A DNA stretch of 64,000 bases from Bacillus sp. RO2 (GTDB lineage: Bacteria > Bacillota > Bacilli > Bacillales > Bacillaceae_I): the NCBI RefSeq assembly GCF_012911845.1, contig NZ_JAAXCU010000031.1, forward strand, positions 61,673-125,672, written 5' to 3'. Shown here one piece after another: positions 25,436-33,844 of the stretch (the stretch's first letter is position 1; each line of letters starts with the position of its first letter). The position numbers were made by a program, and so were the translations under genes. The notes beneath the pieces were generated by a model. The model was given only the letters and a program-made list of their open reading frames with translations, did no database searches and was not told the origin of the DNA.

Positions 25436-27157
25436 ATGAATGAAAAGGGATCTAGTCTATTAGTGGTTTTGATTACTGTTACGGTGTTCATGATATTGGG
25501 AATCTCCCTTTTAACCGTTGCACTGGGTGGTACTATCAGAACACAAGTTCAACTTGATAGATACGAAAATATTTATGAAGGAAAAGAACAACTTGACTTC
25601 CTCATTGCAACATTTAAAGAACAAGTCGTAGACATACCCCTTAAAGCAGAAGATTTACCATCTAATTATCAAACCTCTCTAGATAGGATTACAGATGGCC
25701 TTCAGAAAAAGTACCCTGACTTCACAGTAAAAGATATCACTAATCTTTATACTGACCAGAAACAGGAGCTTTTTACAAGAATTTATGAGTTTTCCGTTGT
25801 AAATGGCGAAGCACCCAATACAAAAACCGTTAAGAAACGGATTGTATTATCTCCTGCACCAAGTTTTCTAGACTATGCTCTTGGTTCTTATAGTGCTTCA
25901 GAGGAAGAAGGACGACTAAATATTCATGGCTCTCCTAATGTGGATGGGGATGTCATTGCAAATCACTTACTGATAAAAAATGAAGCAGAGTTTAAAGATT
26001 TAAACGGAGATGGAACGGCTTCTACTCCTTTTGCAGCAATTAACGGAAATGTTGATGTGCAAAAAAACATTACTGTAAAGGACACTCTCGTTGCAAAAGC
26101 AGAAATTAATATCCCAGCAGAATGGTTACCTACTGACAAACTCCTTCCATCATTTTTTTATCAATCTGACAAGCCAGAAATTTTTCCAGGGAACGAAGAT
26201 TTTGTTCATGTTGATTTTAAACAGACTTATTTAAGGGTGTTAAATGAACAATTGTCTCTACCTGAGCCTGTCTTAACCTCAGATCTTGATACAGAAGATT
26301 CTCTACAGGCTATCCGCAACAAGGTCATTTTGTTAGATGAAAGTACCTTGCCCCAAGTCATGCAAGGAGATAATATACTGCTTGATATGGGAACGATTAA
26401 TAGTATAAACGGGCCCATTGTTTACCATCAACCTGTCGCCATTAACAGCGCAGTAGGTCCCATAGTATTAGATAAAGAAATGGTGATAAACGGAGATTTA
26501 TCCATTACTGCCGCGTTCAACAACTCCGTTTCTATCAAAAAACCTCTTGTGGTTGTAGGAGATCTAACTATAGACATGGCAGATACTCCTGTGGATATCA
26601 CCGGGACAGTAGTTGTACATGGAGATCTAATAATTAATGGAAATGAAGAACCCCTAGGCGCAATAACAGAAAACGATACAATTAAATTTGATAGTGTGAT
26701 ATATGCTTATGGAGAAAGCTTTATCTCTAATACTAATATCGAGGGGATTGAAGAGTCAAAACAGTTAGTTCTTTTCTCAAACGGGCCGTTAACCATCACG
26801 CGGATTAATGAGTTCAACGAATTTAAAATTGAACAAGAAAATGAAAACATCTACGACTTGTCTAATGAAACCACCCCGCTTAAAGCTTTTTTCTATACCG
26901 AAGACAAAGCGACTCTGTATGGTGTAGGATCAATGTTTCATATTCATGGAGGGTTATTTGCCAAGAAGGAATTAATCGTTAACGCTTTCCGAGGCAATAC
27001 TGGACGGAGTAAAGTTATTACTCCAGCCCAAGTTCAGGAAGGAAGGAAAACACGTTTTCAAGTAGTTCATGACCCAAATGTACTTGTCAGTCAAGTATCA
27101 AGATTACCTATAGCAGACAGATTAAGAGTTATAGTAGATGACTCAACGGTAAAATAA
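25436..27157 (+). CDS. PilX/GspK-like minor pilin, Glu5-less
   Basis: 573-residue protein beginning MNEKG, then SSLLVVLITVTVFMILGISL. This is a pilin-like leader and helix in which the fifth mature residue is Val instead of Glu, as in the tip-located GspK/PilX class. The rest is large: a region with DLYTD..., then repeated beta-helix-like strands from about residue 150 to 480 (INGNVDVQKNITV, MVINGDLSITA, VVVHGDLIINGN). Such polymer-bactofilin-like repeats suggest a rigid rod. GAGGTGTGTTCAG precedes the ATG at 25436. Confidence 0.85.
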   Translation: MNEKGSSLLVVLITVTVFMILGISLLTVALGGTIRTQVQLDRYENIYEGKEQLDFLIATFKEQVVDIPLKAEDLPSNYQTSLDRITDGLQKKYPDFTVKDITNLYTDQKQELFTRIYEFSVVNGEAPNTKTVKKRIVLSPAPSFLDYALGSYSASEEEGRLNIHGSPNVDGDVIANHLLIKNEAEFKDLNGDGTASTPFAAINGNVDVQKNITVKDTLVAKAEINIPAEWLPTDKLLPSFFYQSDKPEIFPGNEDFVHVDFKQTYLRVLNEQLSLPEPVLTSDLDTEDSLQAIRNKVILLDESTLPQVMQGDNILLDMGTINSINGPIVYHQPVAINSAVGPIVLDKEMVINGDLSITAAFNNSVSIKKPLVVVGDLTIDMADTPVDITGTVVVHGDLIINGNEEPLGAITENDTIKFDSVIYAYGESFISNTNIEGIEESKQLVLFSNGPLTITRINEFNEFKIEQENENIYDLSNETTPLKAFFYTEDKATLYGVGSMFHIHGGLFAKKELIVNAFRGNTGRSKVITPAQVQEGRKTRFQVVHDPNVLVSQVSRLPIADRLRVIVDDSTVK

Positions 27158-27192
27158 TCAAGGAGCTCCTTAAGCGTAGGAGCTCCTTGATT
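27156..27192. terminator. bidirectional terminator between minor pilins and the vWA gene
   Basis: A perfect 15-bp stem AATCAAGGAGCTCCT with its complement, 7-base loop. Flanking T-rich sequence on the plus strand (TTTATTTATA) and A-rich sequence before it allow it to act in both directions for the two convergent genes. Confidence 0.85.
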
Positions 27193-27201
27193 TATTTATA
27201 A

Positions 27202-30159
27202 TCACCATTCATATTTTGAAGGATGACTCCCTCCATCATCTTTCTCCTCTACCATAACGACGGTAGAAGCACGTATAGAACTATCCTCGGTGGATGTCAC
27301 AGTCACCATTACAACACCTTTAGACATACCCACTCCGTTTCCATTTTGTTCTATTGCAAAGATAGAAGGATCACTCGAATTCCAGACAACCTCCACTTGT
27401 ATTCTTCCAATTAAATCTGGAGGGTTAATACTTACTTGACCTTGAAGGTTTAATGAATCATCTACCTCGATAGTATAGACTGGCTTTTTGAATTCAAGCG
27501 TATAGTCTGGAACCTCTACCACCCTAATGATGGCCTGTTTCGTAAGCTCCTGACCTTGCAACGAAGCAGTAATGGTTACCACTCCGACTCCTTTTGCAGT
27601 CACTACACCAGAAGAGTCAACTGTAGCCACTTGATTATTAGAAGAGTTCCAATTCAATTTTAAATCAATTAGACCAGCTGCACCTTCAAAAATAGTTCCT
27701 ATCTGCTGCGATTCTCCAATAAACATTTCGTCAAGATAATTAAGGCTTAAGTCGTTCACACCATTGTAATTTAGGATGACTGTCTCCTCAAAGGGAGTTC
27801 TTATAAATCCTCCATTTGCTTTAATTTGAACAATGGTTTTTCCGTATTCGCTCACAGAATACAGATATTCATACGGATTGATAGTTTGCCAATTAGAGTA
27901 GATTAATGAGCCTGGCTTTTTAAAGCGAACTTCATATTGACTCTGAGTTGAAGAACCAGGGACAACTTTATCAAAATACACTTCCGCTTGCTTATTGAAT
28001 GCGTATTCTCCGTTATCTCCGATAGACAGTTTGTTCAAAGAATCTTTTAACCTGACAGCTACTTGAGGAGTTAACGGGAATTCCCTTGTCGTCCCATTGG
28101 CATATTTAATAGTAATGGACCTTTTCCCTTCCCCAAACTCCATAGAATAGATAGGGTTAATGAATGCTTCATTATTATTGTCACGAAGGGTGATGGATGA
28201 CAATAATTGTCCTGTTCCTTTATTGTATTTACCAATATTTCCTGCATGGTTGCCACGATATTCCACTACAGGATTGATATCCCCATCTACTAGTTTAATA
28301 ACCATTTCTATTTTTTCTAGCGGCTTGTTGGTAACAACAGCTGTTTTAGACTGATTTTCATTGTCTACAAAAGATATGATTGGGTCAGGTAGAGGTTGGG
28401 CATTGAAACTGTGTATGCCCTTTACTGTCATAGACAGCTTTTCATTTTCTTTTGAGAATTGAAGATTACCATTAACAGAGTTATAACGAATTGCATCGAT
28501 ATTATAGACAATTTCAGTAGAGCCGTCACTCAATTGATTTTCAATCATTCCGTCTTTTAGTTCTGCTTTTAAACCAGCAGGTAACTTCTGCTTTAACTGG
28601 ATGTTCTTTAAAGAACCATTGATTCCGTTTGCAAGCTTACCATAAGGTTTAATGGTGTATTCTATTGAAAAGCTGTCCCAGTTCTCATTCGCCACATTTG
28701 ATTTTTGCAAACGAATGATGTCATTACTTTTTGGCGCTTCACTTGATAAACTCATATTTAATTCAAAAGATGGAGCAACTTGATCCTGTACGGACACTTT
28801 TACTTCCTTAGAATAGGTGTATCCTGTTGGTTTGCCTTTAATGTCGGTGTATTTCCATTTTACTTCAAAAAAATAATCACCACGTGCACTGAACTTTAAT
28901 GGTAGGTTTGGAACGGATACTACCCCGGGAGGCTCTCCTACATGATATTGGACACGACCGTTAGATGGAGTAACCATTGCGTATGTTTGCCCATTCCTTT
29001 TTTCTACTTTAATTCCAGGTGCTTCTTCAACAGAAACGGTTTCTGGAATTTTCACTTCAATTACTACATTATTTAAAGATGGAGTATCAATTTCATTAAC
29101 CAATGCTTCAAATACTTGATTCAGATCTGTGCCTCCCGCTTCAATGGCCATCGATTCACCATTGCTTGTTTTGCTGGCAAGCTTGTTTAAATAGTTGATG
29201 CTGGCTTCCCCAAAACCAACTGGGTATAGGATGATTCCACTTTCTTTTTTTGTAATATTTGTTGCGACTTCTTGAGCATGGTTTTCTATATAGACCTTGG
29301 CGTCGCTAGCAAACTTAATTTTATTTCCTGCATGATTAAAGGTATTAGGGTTTATCTTATATGTTCCATTTGTATATATTATAAATTCTCTATCTGATGT
29401 GTCTTTATGGTTTTTTATTAAATCATATGAGTAGCTTTCCGTTTCTTCCCTACAGAAAATCCATACACATTTTTGGATGACTTTTTCATATTCCCCTAGA
29501 GGTTTATCCTTGGTATAAAGGACTGTCGGTTCACCGTCTGTCAGGAAAATTATTACTTGTTCCCTGGAGCCATCTTTATACTTCTTAAGTAGATCCTCTG
29601 CTGCTTGAAGGGAAGCACTATAATTGGTACCACTGAGCGTAGTACCTTCAGGAGCTGTAATGGTTTTAACAACATCACTTATTTGATTAATATTTGAGGT
29701 AAGGTCTTGTCCATTAAACTTCCTGACTGTTTCCTTACTATTAAATTCGACTAAACCAAATCTATCTTTATTAATTCTTTCTGCATTAGCTGCACTAAAC
29801 ACTGTCGCTGCAGTTTGCATTGCTTCCTTAGCCTTTTCTAATCGTGAAATATTCTTCTGCAACGAAAAATTCATGGAGGCAGATTTATCAAATACAAACA
29901 CCACGTCTAATGGTTTCCTAGGATTTTCAAGGAGCATCCCTTCACGGAATAATTCAAAATTCAATGAAGTTCTTGCAACATTTTGATTTCCTTCTTTTTG
30001 AAGAATTAATTCTTTTCTAGCAGGTTCCACTTTATTTAAATTCAATGAGAGTTGGTCATTGTTGGTTGGAGTGGTCGCTGAAACAGAAATCGGTGAAAGT
30101 GACGAAAATAGCACCTGCACTATCAGTAAGCAGACGGTAACATGTATAATATATTTCAA
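27202..30159 (-). CDS. large secreted von Willebrand A protein, candidate pilus-tip adhesin
   Basis: 985-residue exported protein. A Sec signal peptide (KYIIHVTVCLLIVQVLFSSL...SVSA) is followed by a vWA domain (about 50-340) with a complete MIDAS start FVFDKSASMNF, SGTNYSAS and the final strand VIIFLTDGEPT. A loop with KCVWIFC may form a disulfide. Beta-rich modules follow, then two bacterial Ig-like group 2 repeats (WNSSNNQVATVDSSGVVTA and WNSSDPSIFAIEQNG). There is no LPxTG motif, C-terminal membrane helix or SLH domain, so another anchor is needed. Facing the minor pilins, it may be displayed by the pilus like PilY1. The TTG at 30159 follows AGGAGG. Confidence 0.85.
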   Translation of the reverse strand: MKYIIHVTVCLLIVQVLFSSLSPISVSATTPTNNDQLSLNLNKVEPARKELILQKEGNQNVARTSLNFELFREGMLLENPRKPLDVVFVFDKSASMNFSLQKNISRLEKAKEAMQTAATVFSAANAERINKDRFGLVEFNSKETVRKFNGQDLTSNINQISDVVKTITAPEGTTLSGTNYSASLQAAEDLLKKYKDGSREQVIIFLTDGEPTVLYTKDKPLGEYEKVIQKCVWIFCREETESYSYDLIKNHKDTSDREFIIYTNGTYKINPNTFNHAGNKIKFASDAKVYIENHAQEVATNITKKESGIILYPVGFGEASINYLNKLASKTSNGESMAIEAGGTDLNQVFEALVNEIDTPSLNNVVIEVKIPETVSVEEAPGIKVEKRNGQTYAMVTPSNGRVQYHVGEPPGVVSVPNLPLKFSARGDYFFEVKWKYTDIKGKPTGYTYSKEVKVSVQDQVAPSFELNMSLSSEAPKSNDIIRLQKSNVANENWDSFSIEYTIKPYGKLANGINGSLKNIQLKQKLPAGLKAELKDGMIENQLSDGSTEIVYNIDAIRYNSVNGNLQFSKENEKLSMTVKGIHSFNAQPLPDPIISFVDNENQSKTAVVTNKPLEKIEMVIKLVDGDINPVVEYRGNHAGNIGKYNKGTGQLLSSITLRDNNNEAFINPIYSMEFGEGKRSITIKYANGTTREFPLTPQVAVRLKDSLNKLSIGDNGEYAFNKQAEVYFDKVVPGSSTQSQYEVRFKKPGSLIYSNWQTINPYEYLYSVSEYGKTIVQIKANGGFIRTPFEETVILNYNGVNDLSLNYLDEMFIGESQQIGTIFEGAAGLIDLKLNWNSSNNQVATVDSSGVVTAKGVGVVTITASLQGQELTKQAIIRVVEVPDYTLEFKKPVYTIEVDDSLNLQGQVSINPPDLIGRIQVEVVWNSSDPSIFAIEQNGNGVGMSKGVVMVTVTSTEDSSIRASTVVMVEEKDDGGSHPSKYEW

Positions 30160-30277
30160 AACTCCCCATCCTCCTAGTAACATTTTCCTATATATCTACA
30201 ATTATAGCAGAACGACTTCTACAAAATACAACAATTATTATAGATTTTTCTAGATTTCTAAGTTTTTTCATTTTGCT

Positions 30278-30303
30278 TGAAACATTTCTTCATTTCAGCC
30301 GTT
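30278..30303 (+). promoter_or_regulatory. SigM-type ECF autoregulatory promoter
   Basis: TGAAAC (30278-30283), 16 bases, then CGTT (30300-30303) match the -35/-10 pattern of B. subtilis SigM/SigW/SigX promoters (TGAAAC-N16-CGTC). It lies 23 bases before the sigma gene, so the sigma factor should drive its own operon. Confidence 0.75.
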
Positions 30304-30325
30304 AGTGTTGTGAAAGGGGGGCCAG

Positions 30326-30832
30326 ATGAAACAGTCCATTGATGATATTTATGAAGAGCATATGCAGGATATATTCCGGTACCTCCTTTCTTTGTGCAGG
30401 GAGCATCACCTTGCGGAAGATCTTGTACAGGAGACTTTTTTGCGAGCTTATTTATTTTTGGAAAATTACCGAGGTGAGGAAGTGAAGCCTTGGTTGTTCC
30501 GAATTGCTCATAATGCGTTTATTGACCACTACAGGAAACACAAGCGGACCATCGTGAAGGAACAAGGCTTTTTTCAACGCCTTTTTAGTAAGGGGAAAGG
30601 AACGGAACATGAAGTCCTCTTGAAGTCAGAGGTTGCCGAGGTGATGGACGCGATTAACACGCTGAATGAGCAGCAGGCGCAAGCGATCCTTCTCTATGAT
30701 TATCACAGTTTCACCTATAAGGAAGCTGCTGAAGCGATGGGCGTTACGGATACGTACTTTAAGGTCCTGCTCTACCGCGCTCGCCAAAAAGTAAGAACCA
30801 TTCAAGGAAAGGAGAACGACATAAATGAGTGA
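30326..30832 (+). CDS. sigM: ECF RNA polymerase sigma factor, SigM-like
   Basis: 168-residue ECF sigma factor. Region 2 (IDDIYEEHMQDIFRYLLSL...LAEDLVQETFLRAYLFLENY) and region 4 (NTLNEQQAQAILLYDYHSFTYKEAAEAMGV) are both complete, and VKPWLFRIAHNAFIDHYRKH follows the SigM pattern. In B. subtilis SigM controls cell-envelope stress genes. The stop overlaps the anti-sigma gene, an arrangement shared with sigM-yhdL. GAAAGGGGGGCCAG precedes the ATG. SigM is the best match; a paralogue such as SigX-like is possible. Confidence 0.82.
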   Translation: MKQSIDDIYEEHMQDIFRYLLSLCREHHLAEDLVQETFLRAYLFLENYRGEEVKPWLFRIAHNAFIDHYRKHKRTIVKEQGFFQRLFSKGKGTEHEVLLKSEVAEVMDAINTLNEQQAQAILLYDYHSFTYKEAAEAMGVTDTYFKVLLYRARQKVRTIQGKENDINE

Positions 30833-31964
30833 TGACTTTAAGGATAGATTAGAACGTTATGATAAAGGCGAAATGACGCCCGAAGAAAAAATGGAGTTTG
30901 AAAAAGAAATGAGTGCCCAGGAAAAACAATGGATGAAGCCCACTTTGGAAAAAACGAAGCAACGAAAAATATTGCGTGCAAGCAAGTGGAAGGCGAGGAT
31001 AGGGACGGCATTGACCGCCATCCCCATTCTACTCTTAATAATGATGGCCTCCTCATTCGTAACAACCATTTACTACCATGGTTTTTCTAAGGGCTTATCA
31101 GAAGACTATACACGATCTCAGAAGTTGGCTGATATCATCAACTTCTCTCTATTAATAACAGACCCTTTTGCGGAAAAGTATGGGGCTGATACGGAAGTAG
31201 GAACTTTCTTTAAAATGGGAGTAGATAAGGAGTTAAGAAAGCAGGTCGGGAAAGAATTCTATACTGTTGGAGAAATGAATGTAGATTTCCTGTTTTCTAA
31301 AATGGGGTCAGTTGAGAAAAGGTATTATGGAACCAATGAAGATTCTCTAACAGAATTTCAACACCCTTCCCTCTTATCAGAATATAAATTTGATTCTACT
31401 CCAGAGTGGGAAAGGCTTGAAATGCTTCCTGAAGGAACAGTTGCTACCGCCTTTATTACCTTTAATGAGCTAATGTCAACGGAAAAAGTATTTGAACAAT
31501 TTAAAGGGAAAGATCTTGAATTAATTTGGTTTCCAGTGGATGTAGCTGGTGAAGTGGACGATTATCATTCCATATCTAACATAGGTTTCCCAAATTATCC
31601 CATCTTTCACACTGATGATTGGACCCTTACTTCTAGAACAGAGGAACGTTCACTGTTCGCATCGACCATTACTGAAGGCAGGTCTGCACCTGCATATACA
31701 ATAGGCGATGCAGACATGCTCCATGAACAGTTTTTAAAGACGCTTCACTTCCTGAAAGATTACCAAAAGGAATTCAACCAAATTCAAGTGATGCATAATG
31801 ATATAGAGTTGATCGAAGTGGTCCGCTATCTCGAAAAAAATGACATATCTCATCATGGAGTGGTGATAACTGGGCCAACCAAAGAAGTTCTCTCCTTAAA
31901 AAGTGAAAAGTGGATCGGAGCAATTCAAGTGGACGAAGTCGCCTTATGGAATTGGAGTAACTAA
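30825..31964 (+). CDS. membrane anti-sigma factor, YhdL-like
   Basis: 379-residue single-pass anti-sigma factor. A cytoplasmic N-terminal sigma-binding part (residues 1-60, KDRLERYDKGEMTPEEKMEFE) is followed by a membrane helix (about 65-90, TALTAIPILLLIMMASSFVT) and a large extracytoplasmic domain with the sigma-regulator C-terminal features (PEGTVATAFITFNELMSTEKVFEQF, HHGVVITGPTKEVLSL). It overlaps sigM by 8 bases and would hold the sigma factor at the membrane until envelope stress. The family resembles YhdL of B. subtilis. Confidence 0.85.
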   Translation: MSDDFKDRLERYDKGEMTPEEKMEFEKEMSAQEKQWMKPTLEKTKQRKILRASKWKARIGTALTAIPILLLIMMASSFVTTIYYHGFSKGLSEDYTRSQKLADIINFSLLITDPFAEKYGADTEVGTFFKMGVDKELRKQVGKEFYTVGEMNVDFLFSKMGSVEKRYYGTNEDSLTEFQHPSLLSEYKFDSTPEWERLEMLPEGTVATAFITFNELMSTEKVFEQFKGKDLELIWFPVDVAGEVDDYHSISNIGFPNYPIFHTDDWTLTSRTEERSLFASTITEGRSAPAYTIGDADMLHEQFLKTLHFLKDYQKEFNQIQVMHNDIELIEVVRYLEKNDISHHGVVITGPTKEVLSLKSEKWIGAIQVDEVALWNWSN

Positions 31965-31967
31965 TAA

Positions 31968-32000
31968 AAAAACTCTCGCCAACAATGGACGAGAGTTTTT
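31968..32000. terminator. bidirectional terminator
   Basis: AAAAACTCTCG with its complement, 11-base loop, and T-runs on both strands, between the anti-sigma gene and the convergent diguanylate cyclase gene. Confidence 0.88.
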
Positions 32001-32003
32001 TAT

Positions 32004-33737
32004 TTATGAAGTTTTCCGATACTCCGCAACTTTATTCCTGCCGGCTTTCTTTGCCCCAACATACATGGCTCTGTCTGCGTGGCGAATCAGATCAAGTGTG
32101 TCCTCGGCATCGTCTGGTGCTGTGGCGAACCCGATGCTTGCCGTTACTTTCACCATTTGAGCTCCTTGGGTTTCTCGGATATGCTGTTTCAATGCAAAGG
32201 ATCTTGTCGCAAGGTTCACCCTGATGCGTTCGGCAAGTTCAAAGCATTGTCCTCGTTCCATATCAGGGAGTAAAATAACGAACTCTTCTCCCCCATAACG
32301 AGCAACTGTCCCTTTACTACCAACAAGGATGCTGAGCCTTTCTGCAACCTGCATAAGAATCTCATTACCGCTCTGATGTCCGTATACATCATTAATTTTC
32401 TTAAAGTGATCAAGATCTAACATCATAAGGGACAGAGATTTGGAATGTCCTTTGTTTAATTTATCGAATTCTTTATCTAATACACTTTCAAAAAAACGAT
32501 AGTTGTATAGTTTAGTTAATGCGCAGCGTTCACTTTTTTGTTTGGTCTCTTGATAGTGGCGAGCTTTTTCCATTGCCACTCCAAAGTATGAGCAAAGGAT
32601 ATCAACAATCATCAATTGCGATTTATCATAAGTCCGTTTGGATGTGCTTGCTAGTAGCACAAGTCCTTCAATCTTATGATTTCGGATAACCGGAACACAC
32701 ATAAGACTTTCGATATTTACGGGAAGATGCGTTTTGGACATATGCTTCCACTCTTTTTTTGTGGAATAGCATACGCTTTTTCCACGTTTCAGCATATAAG
32801 CCAGAAGCTCTTCATCATCTGTATGCAAAACAGCATTTGCCTCCACGCTGTTCTGCATGTCCATGACGCGAAGGACTTTCATGATTTTTTCTCCATTCAC
32901 ATCAATGATGGCAGCATAATCCACCTTAAAGAGCGTCGATATTTTATCTAGGAAGACATCCAGAACTCCTTGTGTATCAAGTCTTTCCGTCAACTGATGT
33001 CCTACATCTGCTGCTTGCTGTAAGTGAACATTTACCTTTTGGCTAGAATGATAGAGTTGAAGAATAAGCGTAAGGATGACAAAAGGCAATCCTACGTATA
33101 GTAGTGCTATTGGACCAACTTGTTCATAAAGTATGTATAGGATCAAGCCTACGGGCAATACCATGATACTAGTAACAGCATCCCATTTGGTATCAGGTGT
33201 GATGAATTTGCTTTTACGTTCATAGATTTGTACTTGTATAAAATAAAGTGCCACTGTATTAAGCGTAAAATAAACTAGTTCATGCCCAAGAATCGGCGTG
33301 ATGACACCAATGTTCAATAACCTCGTATCTCCTGGGGTCCCTCCCAATACATAAAATACGAAACCAGCAATTAAGGAAATGCTTGAAAACATAAGCATAT
33401 TGATAGGAATTCTAAGTCTATTTTCCCTATTAAAGCGCATATAAGCCATCAATGCTAGGACGGAGACAAGGGTTACAATCATTTCAATGAATATACCGAA
33501 GGATAAGAGGGCTGCCAAGGAAACACCCTGTGCCAGAAACAAAGGTACCTCTCCGACGACGATTGGTATAAGGGCGAGTATGATAGCCAACGCCAGAAAT
33601 CCAATAATATGCCACATTGGCAAATCTTCTAACACAACAGGAGAAAGCTGATATCCGAGCCATAAAAAGACGGGAACCATGACAACAAAGCTTGTCCAGA
33701 TTACCACTTCTTTTTGGCGACTTACTGCTTGAACCAC
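32004..33737 (-). CDS. membrane GAF-GGDEF diguanylate cyclase
   Basis: 577-residue c-di-GMP synthase. The first ~240 residues hold about eight hydrophobic helices (a MASE-like sensor), followed by a GAF domain (about 260-390, TLFKVDYAAIIDVNG...VPVIRNHKIEGLVLLAS) and a GGDEF domain. The active-site motif is GGEEF (ARYGGEEFVILLP) and LMMLDLDHFKKINDVYGHQ is the substrate-binding strand. The RxxD inhibitory site is absent, so product feedback is not expected. The start is uncertain: the GTG at 33737 lies 8 bases after GGAGGGG. Nearby type IV pili are a common c-di-GMP target. Confidence 0.88.
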   Translation of the reverse strand: MVQAVSRQKEVVIWTSFVVMVPVFLWLGYQLSPVVLEDLPMWHIIGFLALAIILALIPIVVGEVPLFLAQGVSLAALLSFGIFIEMIVTLVSVLALMAYMRFNRENRLRIPINMLMFSSISLIAGFVFYVLGGTPGDTRLLNIGVITPILGHELVYFTLNTVALYFIQVQIYERKSKFITPDTKWDAVTSIMVLPVGLILYILYEQVGPIALLYVGLPFVILTLILQLYHSSQKVNVHLQQAADVGHQLTERLDTQGVLDVFLDKISTLFKVDYAAIIDVNGEKIMKVLRVMDMQNSVEANAVLHTDDEELLAYMLKRGKSVCYSTKKEWKHMSKTHLPVNIESLMCVPVIRNHKIEGLVLLASTSKRTYDKSQLMIVDILCSYFGVAMEKARHYQETKQKSERCALTKLYNYRFFESVLDKEFDKLNKGHSKSLSLMMLDLDHFKKINDVYGHQSGNEILMQVAERLSILVGSKGTVARYGGEEFVILLPDMERGQCFELAERIRVNLATRSFALKQHIRETQGAQMVKVTASIGFATAPDDAEDTLDLIRHADRAMYVGAKKAGRNKVAEYRKTS

Positions 33738-33844
33738 CAAACTAACCCCTCCCTTCTTTATCCTTTTTTCGACACACTTTCGCAATAATTAAATATTATC
33801 AAATTTTCTAACATTTGTCACAACAAAAATAGGATAATTATCCC

